Shown one piece after another: positions 7,354 through 15,591 of a stretch of 36,735 nucleotides of DNA (position 1 is its first letter; each line of letters starts with the position of its first letter). This stretch comes from Rhodothermales bacterium. Lineage in GTDB: Bacteria > Bacteroidota > Rhodothermia > Rhodothermales > UBA10348. The notes under the pieces are model-generated. The model was not told the DNA's origin, made no database searches, and saw only the letters and a list, made by a program, of their open reading frames with translations. Position numbers and translations under genes: made by a program. The stretch lies in contig JAFMNH010000013.1 of NCBI GenBank assembly GCA_017859335.1, forward strand, positions 1 to 36,735, in the 5' to 3' direction.

Positions 7354-8709
7354 TCAGTTACCGACCCAAAGCGTATTTGCTGTCGTACCTGGCGGTGCAT
7401 GGGTCATTGACCGAAGCGCTGTTTTTCTGAGGTGTTTCCCGACCTCGCGGGGACTTGCGTCTGGATGCAAGGCAAGGTGAAGCGCAGCAGCCCCTGTGAC
7501 ATGCGCCGCCGCCATGGAGGTACCGGAACGTATCGCTGTATCCCCGTCCGGTGTCGCAGTAAGGATGGCTGTTCCAGGGGCGCTCAGATCGAGCAACGGA
7601 CCGTGGTTTGAGTAAGGGGCAAAACGGCGGTCCTGATCATAGGCACCAACCGTGATGGCATCGCGAACATGGGCTGGCGTTACCGTGGAAGCGTCCATCC
7701 CGTGATTTCCCGCTGCCACAACAACGGTAATACCGGCATCGATGACGGCTTGAACGGCATCGTCCAAAGCCGTGTGTCCGCGGCCTACGGCTGCTCCCAG
7801 ACTGAGATTCACGACGGCCGGTTTGTCCGGGTGGACACTCCGCCAGTTCAGCACCTCTTCGAGCGCTGAAATGACATAGGTATCGTCGCCAACGCCCTGC
7901 GTATCAAATACGCGGTAACTGTGAATCCTGGCGCCCGGGGCAACGCCTACAAGGCCCGCGCCGTCATCGAAAGCCGCTGCAATACCTGCTATGGCCGTAC
8001 CGTGCCCATCCGCGTCCGAAAGCGAACCGGCCATGGCTAGATCGTGGCTCTCAACAACGTCCATATCGGGATGGCTGACCCCCGAGTCGATGATGAAGAT
8101 ATCCACGTCAACTGTACCGGTACCGTCCCCGGAAACCGTCCAACTGGACGTGGCACCGATATCAGGCAAGGACCACTGTGCGCTTTCCGCTGCATCGGGC
8201 AGCGCTTTAAAAACAGGATGCTGCCGAACGGAAAATACCGGCTCCACCCAGGCAATCCTCGGATCCTCTTCCATGAGGGCCAGGATTTCGGTCAGATGCT
8301 TTGAGGATACCCACAGGGAATACCCATAGAATGTCTTGGTAAAACTGTAGCGATCCACAACCTCATACCGATCGACCACTTCGTAGCGATCCACGACTTC
8401 GTAGCGGTCAACGACCTCGTACCGATCGACCACCTCATATCGGTCCACTACTTCGTAGGGCTCCATGATGTGATGGTCATCCACAATGAGTGTGGGCTCA
8501 ATGGCAATGGTGATCGCTGTCTGCTCCCCCTTCTTTCCGGGAGAGGTGATGGCCTGGTCGAAAAGGGAAGCGTTGCGCACTTTCGTGCTGGGCAGAGGCT
8601 CCTCTGATTCGGATCCGTCGAGCATCTGATCGGAACATCCGAACATCATCAGGGAGGCCACAATGAAGGGCCAAAGGCGCTTACTGAAGGGAGCAGGGTG
8701 TGCTTTCAT
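7354..8709 (-). CDS. Subtilisin-family (S8) serine protease lipoprotein with a hexapeptide-repeat propeptide
   Basis: The start at 8709 gives a lipoprotein signal (FIVASLMMFGC, Cys25) and 451 residues; an upstream in-frame ATG at 8835 adds a tail without a signal. Residues 85-120 are six exact copies of YEVVDR. They run into an I9-like propeptide (about 121-160, ending DPRIAWVEPVFSV). The peptidase domain carries the full triad: Asp208 (FIIDSG), His236 (DGHGTAIAG) and Ser398 (SGTSMAAAH), with oxyanion Asn335 (AAGNHG). It should be an active protease anchored to the cell envelope. It has no type IX sorting domain. It lies in the same orientation between the pilin-like genes and pilT, which suggests, without proving, that it processes pilus or surface proteins. 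Confidence 0.93.
   Translation of the reverse strand: MKAHPAPFSKRLWPFIVASLMMFGCSDQMLDGSESEEPLPSTKVRNASLFDQAITSPGKKGEQTAITIAIEPTLIVDDHHIMEPYEVVDRYEVVDRYEVVDRYEVVDRYEVVDRYEVVDRYSFTKTFYGYSLWVSSKHLTEILALMEEDPRIAWVEPVFSVRQHPVFKALPDAAESAQWSLPDIGATSSWTVSGDGTGTVDVDIFIIDSGVSHPDMDVVESHDLAMAGSLSDADGHGTAIAGIAAAFDDGAGLVGVAPGARIHSYRVFDTQGVGDDTYVISALEEVLNWRSVHPDKPAVVNLSLGAAVGRGHTALDDAVQAVIDAGITVVVAAGNHGMDASTVTPAHVRDAITVGAYDQDRRFAPYSNHGPLLDLSAPGTAILTATPDGDTAIRSGTSMAAAHVTGAAALHLALHPDASPREVGKHLRKTALRSMTHAPPGTTANTLWVGN
8350..8457 (-). repeat. Six tandem 18-bp coding units (YEVVDR x6)
   Basis: Six contiguous 18-base units begin at 8350, 8368, 8386, 8404, 8422 and 8440 and encode identical YEVVDR hexapeptides. 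The units differ from one another only at synonymous positions: Val, Arg, Tyr, Glu and Asp codons all vary. This points to amino-acid-level selection after an old duplication rather than a recent slippage event. Confidence 0.9.
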
Positions 8710-8865
8710 GGAGGGAAGATGGTCTGGGATGGATTGAAACCAAGCGACCAGACGCTGTCTTGGACCGACTTGGTGACCGGTACGTGACGGACTCGGCACG
8801 ACACGTACCCATGTCAACCGATGACCTCCCGGCACCCACTAGACACATCCCCAACAAGAGCGTAA

Positions 8866-8903
8866 CGAAAAAAGGCGGCCGATCCATTCGGATCGGCCGC
8901 CTT
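8866..8903 (-). terminator. Intrinsic terminator of the pilin-like operon
   Basis: A perfect 14-bp stem (8872-8885 with 8890-8903) with a 4-base loop is followed on the minus strand by a T-run. It lies 25 bases past the stop of the PilX/GspK-like gene. It separates the pilin-like genes from the subtilase gene. Confidence 0.85.
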
Positions 8904-8928
8904 CACCATGGAGGTGTCCAGTTCTTTC

Positions 8929-9981
8929 TTAATTCAACAGGTTCCGAGCCTCGGTGACGGAATCGTCGATATACGCATTCCCCATCTCCTGACCATCCTT
9001 GTAGGACGTATTCGCAACCTGTCGGATGACTTCCGTCTGACCCTCAGAGTCGATGGTGGCCAAAAAATAGCCAAGCATTTCAAGCGCTGCGGAGTTGTAC
9101 TGTATACGTGTATCCTTTTTCATTTCCACCTCTTCGATGCCATCCAAAAATAACGCTCCTTCGATGTAGGAATCTTTTTTCAATTCTAATCCACTGTCAT
9201 CACCGGTGACAAAAACTATCCCGTACCACATTGCCCCGTTGTTGATAGTCAAATCCCCATCGACATACAGGATTCCGTATCCCTCGAAACCCCTGTCGAG
9301 TGTTACATCTCCGTTAACGACGACAATCTCAGGTGAGGAAGGAGATCCAATGTTCTGTTTGGTGTCATTGGGGCCGAGGGCAGAGTACTCTAACTTATCA
9401 GGATAGGTCAAGATAGCCGACTCAATAGCAGACATAAGCGTACTGGACTCACCAAGGACCATGCTTCCTTCAATGTGGTTCTCTTCACCCCCCAGATCCT
9501 CAAGAGTCTCCGGATCAGACACTAGGACCGCGCTTGCTTCTGTTTGACCGCTCGCATCGATACCGGAAATCACCGCGTCCTTTTTGAACTCGAACTCCGT
9601 ACCCGAGCCGTCAACATTCATTGTTTCATTGATCTCCTGCCCCTGCATCGTCATGGATCCGATGATTTCGAAGGAATGGCGCCCGTATTTACCTACAGCA
9701 ATGACGGTCACCGAGCCATCTTCAGCCCGGACTGCTCCAATGTCGTAGAGGGCACCACCGTACGACTGATCCGTGAAGGCAAAGCTTTCCGATTCGAAAG
9801 CAGCACGCACCTTGGCAATAACGATGCTGAAGGCGCTCTGGGCCGTCTGACGCGCCAGGACCTTCTCCTGGTAGTCTGATTCCGTTTGGACGGAAGCCAG
9901 GTCCTGCTCCGTCCGGGCCAGGTAGAGCGTAGCCAACGACAACGTCGAAGCCATCACGAAGATGAGAATACCTTTGCCCAT
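8929..9981 (-). CDS. PilX/GspK-like pilin-type protein with a beta-helix-like region
   Basis: The 350-residue protein begins with a hydrophobic helix (GILIFVMASTLSLATLYLA, about 4-22) that continues into a long amphipathic helix (SDYQEKVLARQTAQSAF), as in PilX N-terminal domains. There is no G|FxxxE prepilin motif. The C-terminal half (about 125-290) has short repeating strands: EFKKDAVISG, LELKKDSYIEGALFLDG and EMKKDTRIQYNSAA. Together with GDVTLDRGFEGYGILYVDGDLTINNG, quoted in shortened form (GILYVDGDLTINNG), these suggest a right-handed beta-helix. I infer a minor pilin or tip component. It is last of three pilin-like genes, 124 bases after the second, so it may also have its own promoter. 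Its size and rank match GspK, but the body does not look like GspK's helical domain. Confidence 0.65.
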   Translation of the reverse strand: MGKGILIFVMASTLSLATLYLARTEQDLASVQTESDYQEKVLARQTAQSAFSIVIAKVRAAFESESFAFTDQSYGGALYDIGAVRAEDGSVTVIAVGKYGRHSFEIIGSMTMQGQEINETMNVDGSGTEFEFKKDAVISGIDASGQTEASAVLVSDPETLEDLGGEENHIEGSMVLGESSTLMSAIESAILTYPDKLEYSALGPNDTKQNIGSPSSPEIVVVNGDVTLDRGFEGYGILYVDGDLTINNGAMWYGIVFVTGDDSGLELKKDSYIEGALFLDGIEEVEMKKDTRIQYNSAALEMLGYFLATIDSEGQTEVIRQVANTSYKDGQEMGNAYIDDSVTEARNLLN

Positions 9982-10105
9982 GGGCGCGTGGGGATGCGGG
10001 GGTAGTTGAGAGTAGGGTTAGAGGTGTTATCGACCACCCAGTGCCTTTCCTTAAATTCGCGCAGGAAAAACCACAGGTAGGCCCTGGGTTGGGTCAGTAT
10101 GCAGG

Positions 10106-10681
10106 TCAGGTTTCCAGACTGGGCGGTCGAACGGTGATGCCCCAGTGGCTTCGGAACATGTTCATTTTTTCCGGGTCGCCGAAGGGGTACACATTGACGG
10201 CCCTGACACGCAGCAATCGCGCAGTCGCTACATCGGCTGTTGTCGTTCCGTCAGCTGCCAACATGGTGATCTCAAAATGAGACAATGTGGAAAAGCCGCT
10301 TCCTGCCGGCTGGCCGCCCTCCGTGCGATCAAGACGGTAGAGTTGCACCGTTTCGCCATCGATCTCGATCGACGTTGTTTGCGTCAAGAGGTAAGAGACC
10401 AGCATGGGAGACCCTGTGTTATCCATGCGCCAAAAAGAAAACTGGGTGGTTTGATCCGCTTCATTGGATGCGATGGTCTGGATGGTATCAGCGGTGCCAT
10501 TCCCCACCAGAAGCAAATCGCTTTCAAGGTAGTCAGCCATGCTCAACGTCTGCGTCTTGGCGGCATAGGCCACAGACGATTCGACGGCACTGCGTTGAGC
10601 ATTCAGATTGGTCGCTACCACTACCAAGAGCACGGTACTGGCAACCAGAACAGACGCTATGTTGTCAAAGAGCAACTGCAT
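10106..10681 (-). CDS. PilW/GspJ-like minor pilin-type protein
   Basis: The 191-residue protein has an N-terminal hydrophobic helix (SVLVASTVLLVVVA, about 10-23) followed by an amphipathic stretch with Ala and a SMADYLESDL segment. That recalls PilW/GspJ, where a helix leads into a beta-rich domain. The rest (about 65-190) is predicted mostly beta from alternating patterns. There is no cleavable prepilin leader and no Glu at the position expected after one. It starts 3 bases after the stop of the preceding pilin-like gene, so the two are very likely co-translated. Identification rests on architecture and neighbours, not on a strong motif. Confidence 0.55.
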   Translation of the reverse strand: MQLLFDNIASVLVASTVLLVVVATNLNAQRSAVESSVAYAAKTQTLSMADYLESDLLLVGNGTADTIQTIASNEADQTTQFSFWRMDNTGSPMLVSYLLTQTTSIEIDGETVQLYRLDRTEGGQPAGSGFSTLSHFEITMLAADGTTTADVATARLLRVRAVNVYPFGDPEKMNMFRSHWGITVRPPSLET

Positions 10682-10684
10682 GCG

Positions 10685-11074
10685 TCACTGGGCAATGACC
10701 CGTGTATGGGTGACAAGCGGAGTGGCAAACCTCGGGTGGGTTGCCGCGATCGACAGCTCCTTTTGTGTAGTTGCGGTAGCTGATGGAGTACCGAATTCGT
10801 CCACGAATGTCACTGTGACGGTCAGATCGAATTCAATTCCATCGGCACCTATCTCAAACGATCGCTTCAACTCGGAGCCATTAAGCGACTCCAATCCCCC
10901 ATAACTGGTAGTGAGGTCAATGATCTCGATCTCCTCCAGCACCACAGCATTTGCCATCAGCTCAAACTCGCTTCGATAGGCTGCTTCATACGACTGAAGC
11001 TGGGCCGTATACTGGTTGATGGCCGACAACGCGGCAATCATCATGGCCAAGAATGCCAGAAGGGTCTGAGGCAT
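10685..11074 (-). CDS. PilV/GspI-like minor pilin-type protein
   Basis: The 129-residue protein begins MPQTLLAFLAMMIAALSAINQ, a short hydrophobic helix at the very N terminus, then an amphipathic helix (YEAAYRSEFELMANAVVLEE). A small beta domain with FDLTVTVTFVDEFG follows. Upstream of the ATG the frame holds no other start before a stop 13 codons away, so no hidden leader peptide exists. It lacks the G|FTLIE prepilin site. It is the first gene of the three-gene set. The order and sizes (129, 191, 350 residues) fit GspI-J-K. The assignment is moderate. Confidence 0.5.
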   Translation of the reverse strand: MPQTLLAFLAMMIAALSAINQYTAQLQSYEAAYRSEFELMANAVVLEEIEIIDLTTSYGGLESLNGSELKRSFEIGADGIEFDLTVTVTFVDEFGTPSATATTQKELSIAATHPRFATPLVTHTRVIAQ

Positions 11075-11170
11075 GTAGTGAGCACCTGCTCCGTGTGTGA
11101 TGGGACGATTGGGTTATCGTCTGGACCCATCATTTGCTTAAACGTATCCCGTCAGAGAGCCGGGAGCGTC

Positions 11171-11240
11171 ACGGCGTTTTTGACGAACCACCCTATATCG
11201 CTCGCTGAGCGTATCAACGCACGGAGTTTTCGACGAAACC
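11171..11240. repeat. Imperfect 20-bp direct repeat, 50 bp apart, in a divergent intergenic region
   Basis: Copies at 11171-11190 and 11221-11240 share 16 of 20 bases around a core of GTTTT(T/C)GACGAA. They lie between the divergent pilin-like and M28 peptidase genes; the second copy is just upstream of the M28 start. Spacing is near five helical turns, so a regulator site is possible. Confidence 0.3.
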
Positions 11241-11253
11241 GGAGTATCAATCG

Positions 11254-12612
11254 ATGAAAGAATTCCTCCTCTTGTCACTGCTGTTTTTGACCGCCTCGGC
11301 TGGCTGGACCCAGGTCCCTCCCGCCATCGAACCACGGATGTATGACCTCATCGAAAGCGTCTCATCAGCGCGTCTGGAGGCAGATATTCGTCATCTGGCC
11401 GGCTTCGGGACCCGCAATACATTTTCCGATACAACGTCCTCCGAGCGCGGCATCGGCGCAGCCAGGCGATGGATTGCCTCAGAGTTTCAGGCGATATCGA
11501 ACGAGTGCGATGGATGCCTTGAAATTTTCTATCAGCGATCCATGGTGGAAGAAGGCTCGTCGTCGCGCGCCATCCGGGATGTATGGGTGGTGAACGTGCT
11601 GGCCATCCAGCGGGGCTCACGCTATCCGGACCGCTATGTGATCATGGCAGGTGATATTGACTCGCGCAATTCCTCGAGCACGGATGCCGAAAAGGATGCC
11701 CCGGGAGCCAATGACAATGCGTCCGGAATGGCGGGCGTACTGGAGGCGGCGCGTGTGTTGTCTGCTTACGAGTTTCCGACCAGCATCATCTATGTGGGTC
11801 TTTCCAGCGAAGAGCAAGGTTTGTGGGGTGGTGCCCACATGGCTTCCGTGGCGGTCGAAGAAGGTTGGGACATTGTGGGCGTACTCAACAACGACATGAT
11901 CGGCAATATTGAAGGCGTGGATGGCGTGATCGAAAACAACACCTTCCGCGTTTTCTCCGAGCCAACACCCGTGACCGAAACCGATCGAGAGAGGGCGCGC
12001 AGGCGTTTCGAAGGAGGCGAAGTGGACGGGGTATCACGCCAGTTGGCCCGCTACGTGGCCCGGATGACGGATACCTACTTCACGAATCTGGAGGCCAAGA
12101 TGATCTATCGCCTGGACCGCTTCGGGCGCGGCGGCCATCATCGGCCCTTCAATGATGCCGGCTTCCCCGGTATCCGCATCATGGAGACCCATGAGAACTA
12201 TACCCGGCAACACCAGGATATCCGTGTCGAGGATGGGATTTCGTATGGTGACGTCATCGAGGGGGTCAATTTCGATTACGCAGCCCGCCTGACGGCCGTA
12301 AATGCCGTGGCATTGGCCGGTCTGGCATGGGCGCCGCCGGAGCCGGACGCAGTCCGGATCGGCGGCGCCGTACAACCGTCAACCACGCTTGAGTGGGATG
12401 CGGTGGACGATCCCGACCTGGCAGGCTACACCATCTGGTGGCGGGATACGACGGCACCCCAATGGACCCATTCGCGCTTCGTGCCAGCCGGCACGACACA
12501 GTTCACCCTGGAGGGCATGGTTATCGACAACTTCCTGTTCGGGGTCTCCTCGGTCGGAAAGGATGGCAACGAGAGCGTCGTTGTCTTCCCCTCAGGTCGA
12601 CTGCGACGATGA
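11254..12612 (+). CDS. Secreted M28-family metallopeptidase with a C-terminal fibronectin-III-like domain
   Basis: The 452-residue protein has a signal peptide ending near SAGWTQ (residue 20), an M28 domain (about 30-355) and a FnIII-like beta domain (about 362-450). Putative zinc ligands and base are Asp134 (MAGDIDSR), Asp154 (GANDNASG), Glu186/Glu187 (SSEEQG), Asp214 (NNDMIG) and His296 (GGHHRPF). The first ligand is Asp where most M28 enzymes have His (HYDS). M28 enzymes are co-catalytic zinc aminopeptidases or carboxypeptidases, so peptide scavenging outside the cytoplasm is likely. The stop lies 10 bases from the convergent isoaspartyl peptidase gene. Unlike the M28-like lipoprotein at 295-1395, it keeps its catalytic residues. 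Confidence 0.9.
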   Translation: MKEFLLLSLLFLTASAGWTQVPPAIEPRMYDLIESVSSARLEADIRHLAGFGTRNTFSDTTSSERGIGAARRWIASEFQAISNECDGCLEIFYQRSMVEEGSSSRAIRDVWVVNVLAIQRGSRYPDRYVIMAGDIDSRNSSSTDAEKDAPGANDNASGMAGVLEAARVLSAYEFPTSIIYVGLSSEEQGLWGGAHMASVAVEEGWDIVGVLNNDMIGNIEGVDGVIENNTFRVFSEPTPVTETDRERARRRFEGGEVDGVSRQLARYVARMTDTYFTNLEAKMIYRLDRFGRGGHHRPFNDAGFPGIRIMETHENYTRQHQDIRVEDGISYGDVIEGVNFDYAARLTAVNAVALAGLAWAPPEPDAVRIGGAVQPSTTLEWDAVDDPDLAGYTIWWRDTTAPQWTHSRFVPAGTTQFTLEGMVIDNFLFGVSSVGKDGNESVVVFPSGRLRR

Positions 12613-12622
12613 TACCCGTGGC

Positions 12623-13702
12623 CTATTCTTCGTCCGGACCGTAGATCAGGATTTCCAGGTTGCCATCAGTATCGATGTAGCCGCGGTACATCCCCTCGGT
12701 ATTGAACGGCATGGCGATAGCGCCACTACGATCCAAGGCAACAATACCGCCCGTTCCTCCCAGTTCACCCAATTTCTCCATGACGACGGTGCGCGCGGCG
12801 GTCGCCAGGTCCTCCCCGGCATAATCGATACGGGATGCGATATCATGCGCCACAACTCCGCGAATGAAGTATTCGCCGTGACCGGTGGCGGATATTCCAG
12901 CCGTACGATTGTCAGCATAGGTACCTGCACCGATGACCGGCACATCGCCGACGCGACCAAACCGCTTGTTTGTCATGCCGCCTGTTGACGTCCCGGCCGC
13001 AATATTGCCATTGATATCCAGTGCCACGGCGCCCACCGTGCCGAATTTGTCCGCGTTCGGTGAGAGAGGCAGGTCGAATTCAACCGCCCTGTCATAAGGC
13101 AAGGACGACGAGGACTCGGCTTCGCGCTGCTGCGCACGCTGCAGCGAGCGGTAGCGACGCTCCGTGAAGAAATAGCTATTGTCCACCATCTCCAGGCCGT
13201 TCTCCTCGGCCCAGGTTTCAGCGCCCTCCCCGATCATCATGACGTGTGGACTTTCTTCCATAACCACGCGTGCCAAGGCAATCGGGCTTTTGACCGTCGT
13301 GACCCCTGCAATGGCACCACTGTTGCGCGTGGCGCCGTCCATGATGGCGGCATCCAGTTCATTCGTGCCTTCGCTTGTGAAGACAGCTCCCTTGCCCGCG
13401 TTGAACAACTCGGAATCCTCCATGACCTGAACGGCGGCAACCACCGCATCGAGTGCCGGTCCACCCGCCTGAAGGATGACATGCCCGGCACGAAGGGCTT
13501 CTTCCAGCTTGGCCCGATAGGCTGCCTCGGTCTCATCGTCCATGTTGGCCTTGAGGATGGTGCCGGCGCCGCCGTGAATGACGATGGCCGTCTTGCCCTG
13601 GGCAGGCGTGGAAGATGAAGCGTCCTCTGCATTCCCGGATGGAGAGCAACCCATCACGAGAAATAGAACAGCAGTCATCAACATCTGGAATACAGGTTTC
13701 AT
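12623..13702 (-). CDS. Isoaspartyl peptidase / L-asparaginase (Ntn-hydrolase, T2 family) lipoprotein
   Basis: The protein of 359 residues (start at 13702; an ATG at 13711 adds three residues) has a lipoprotein signal ending LVMGC (Cys19). The T2 fold begins with AIVIHGGAG. The nucleophile is Thr222 in FGTVGAVA, which is exposed by autocleavage after Gly221. Downstream motifs are GTSTGG and GTGGIV. These enzymes cleave beta-aspartyl dipeptides and asparagine. Glycosylasparaginase-type relatives exist, but the HGGAG start and the GTVGAVALD region favour the plant-type isoaspartyl peptidase. The lipobox places it in the periplasm or on the envelope, which is less common than a cytoplasmic location for this family. 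Confidence 0.92.
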   Translation of the reverse strand: MKPVFQMLMTAVLFLVMGCSPSGNAEDASSSTPAQGKTAIVIHGGAGTILKANMDDETEAAYRAKLEEALRAGHVILQAGGPALDAVVAAVQVMEDSELFNAGKGAVFTSEGTNELDAAIMDGATRNSGAIAGVTTVKSPIALARVVMEESPHVMMIGEGAETWAEENGLEMVDNSYFFTERRYRSLQRAQQREAESSSSLPYDRAVEFDLPLSPNADKFGTVGAVALDINGNIAAGTSTGGMTNKRFGRVGDVPVIGAGTYADNRTAGISATGHGEYFIRGVVAHDIASRIDYAGEDLATAARTVVMEKLGELGGTGGIVALDRSGAIAMPFNTEGMYRGYIDTDGNLEILIYGPDEE

Positions 13703-13717
13703 TGGAATCATGGTTGG

Positions 13718-13756
13718 TTCAGGTGGCGGATTCAGGTAGCGGTTTCAAGTAGCCTT
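13718..13756. repeat. Three decaying 13-bp tandem units at the 3' end of the phosphatase gene
   Basis: Units at 13718-13730, 13731-13743 and 13744-13756 share TTCA(G/A)GT(G/A)G. The third overlaps the stop codon of the PP2C gene. Each unit carries a TGA on the minus strand. Because the unit is 13 bases, the stops fall in three different frames. Confidence 0.6.
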
Positions 13757-15475
13757 GACAACGAGCATGGTCACATCATCTGACAACACGGGGGCGTGTT
13801 CGGTAAAGTCGGCTACGGCACTGCGTACACGATCCAGTATGTCCTGCGCCGATGCGTGGCGCGCTTCGATCAACAGGGGCTCCAGTCGCTCTTCGCCCCA
13901 CTCTTCTCCCTGCGGACTCATGGCCTCGGTTATACCATCAGTAAAGAAAGCAAGTATGTCACCCTGTCCCAGGATGACCCGCCCCTTTTCATAGGTCGCC
14001 CCCGGAATGACTCCCAGAAGCAACCCGCCGGTCTCCAACAACTCCAGTGTGCCATCATGACGCACAAGCATGACCGGGTTATGACCCGCGTTGACGTAGG
14101 TGAAGGAGCGGTCCCTGCGATCGTAGATGCCGTGAAAGTAGGTAATGAATTTGTCGAAGCCTGTATTCTCGGTGATGACCCGATTCATATGGGCGGTGCC
14201 TTCCTCAAGCGAGACGTCGATGGAGACCAGTATCCGGAGCGTCGCCTGCAGATTGGACATGAGCAGGGATGCAGGAATGCCCTTCCCTGTAACATCGGCA
14301 ATAGCGAACAGGATACGGTGCTCATCCAGGAGGATGGCATCGTAATAGTCACCGGCCACTTGCCTGCTGGGCAGAGCCAGGCTGGCTGCCTCGATACCTT
14401 CGAAGGGTGGCAGGATGGCGGGTTGAAGACCTTCCTGAATGGTGCGGGCCAGACGTATCTCCTCCTCAAGACGCTCTTTTTCAATCTGCTCGTCGACGAG
14501 GTAGGCATTGCGAAGGGAGACAAAGGCCAGATTCCCCAGCGCATACAGGAATTCCACTTCATCCGGCTCGTAGGGCTTACCCGTCATTTTTCGCCCCAAG
14601 CACATGATGGCGCCTGTTTCTCCCTGGTGCCGAACCGGAAGAACCAGGAATATGCCGGCCTCAGCCAGGGCTTCGAAGCCAGCCGGGATATCGGCTCCAT
14701 CCAGAAGATGCAGCGATGTGACCGCGGACAGAGTCTCAATCAGGGACGGAGTCAGCACATCAGTACGCACCCCTTTGTGGGAGACAACCTGCAATGTAGC
14801 CTTGCCTACGCTGTCTCTCGAAATACCCCGAACCAGGAAGAGGTGCTTGGTAACCGTAAGCTGCCCCATCAAGGCGAACGCCAGCAGCTTTACCAGCGAC
14901 GTGCGGTCCACCGTGGCATTGAATTCCTGCGACAGATCAAAGAGTGTGTTGAGCTGCTGCACTTTTGCATCAAGGTCCCTGTTCGCCGCCTTCAAATCCT
15001 CAACCATCAGGGAATTGTGCACGGCCGCAGCAGACATATTGACCAGGGAGGCCATGAACTCGAGTTCCCGACGGCTGAAAGCCTCGCTGGTAAACTTGGC
15101 ACCCAAGCCCAGCATCCCGATGTTCCGATGGCCCGAAACCACCGGAAAAACAAGTCTGATTCCCGCCTTGCGAAGCGTTTCAGGCACCGCATCATCCTGC
15201 ATGATCTGGCTCTGATCCTGATCTCCAAGATGCAACTCCTCATCTTTTGACAGATGCGGAATACCCATGACCGAGGCCACTCGGTAGGAAGCGTGGAGCG
15301 GGTTGAAGAGCAAGACAGCTCCCTTGGTAACCAAGAGCTTTCCCATAGCCGTACGCAACAGGTTGCTGAGCACGAACTCCAGGTCGAGTGACGCGCTCAG
15401 AAGCTGGCTGGTCTCGAAAATAGCCCGCAGATCAAATCGATCTGTCCTGTGGCTCTCCGTGGCCTTGTCGGTCAT
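13745..15475 (-). CDS. GAF-GAF-PP2C (SpoIIE/RsbU-type) protein serine phosphatase
   Basis: The 576-residue soluble protein has two GAF-type sensor domains (about 25-160 and 185-330). A coiled linker (EQIEKERLEEEIRLARTIQ) typical of RsbU-like proteins follows, then a PP2C-type phosphatase domain (about 365-575). Metal-binding motifs are present: VAGDYYD, IADVTGKGIPA, FTDGITEA and SDDVTMLVVK. Such proteins dephosphorylate anti-sigma-factor antagonists in partner-switching pathways. No anti-sigma kinase or STAS antagonist is adjacent, so the target is unknown. There is no transmembrane segment. The stop lies 42 bases before the isoaspartyl peptidase start, in the same orientation. Confidence 0.93.
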   Translation of the reverse strand: MTDKATESHRTDRFDLRAIFETSQLLSASLDLEFVLSNLLRTAMGKLLVTKGAVLLFNPLHASYRVASVMGIPHLSKDEELHLGDQDQSQIMQDDAVPETLRKAGIRLVFPVVSGHRNIGMLGLGAKFTSEAFSRRELEFMASLVNMSAAAVHNSLMVEDLKAANRDLDAKVQQLNTLFDLSQEFNATVDRTSLVKLLAFALMGQLTVTKHLFLVRGISRDSVGKATLQVVSHKGVRTDVLTPSLIETLSAVTSLHLLDGADIPAGFEALAEAGIFLVLPVRHQGETGAIMCLGRKMTGKPYEPDEVEFLYALGNLAFVSLRNAYLVDEQIEKERLEEEIRLARTIQEGLQPAILPPFEGIEAASLALPSRQVAGDYYDAILLDEHRILFAIADVTGKGIPASLLMSNLQATLRILVSIDVSLEEGTAHMNRVITENTGFDKFITYFHGIYDRRDRSFTYVNAGHNPVMLVRHDGTLELLETGGLLLGVIPGATYEKGRVILGQGDILAFFTDGITEAMSPQGEEWGEERLEPLLIEARHASAQDILDRVRSAVADFTEHAPVLSDDVTMLVVKAT

Positions 15476-15591
15476 GTAACCCTGTCCATGGTGATGACTC
15501 GCATGATCACGTCAAGGTACACACGGAGGCGGATACTTCGAGTGGCCGTTGATCCATTGCGTACCGGGAGCGGTGTCAGACGAAAGAGTCC

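Noticed and set aside
8350-8457. Possible CRISPR-like or satellite array
   Set aside because: The units are contiguous with no spacers, exactly 18 bases long, and in frame inside a protease gene, so they are coding repeats.
11099-11131. Hairpin upstream of the pilin-like genes
   Set aside because: The stem (GATGGG/CCCATC plus ACGAT/ATCGT) is interrupted by a five-base bulge, and there is no U-tract or conserved context to support a function.
13796-15250. A 484-codon open frame on the plus strand opposite the PP2C phosphatase gene
   Set aside because: It is antisense to a gene with full family motifs, shows no recognisable domain, and long antisense frames are common at this base composition.
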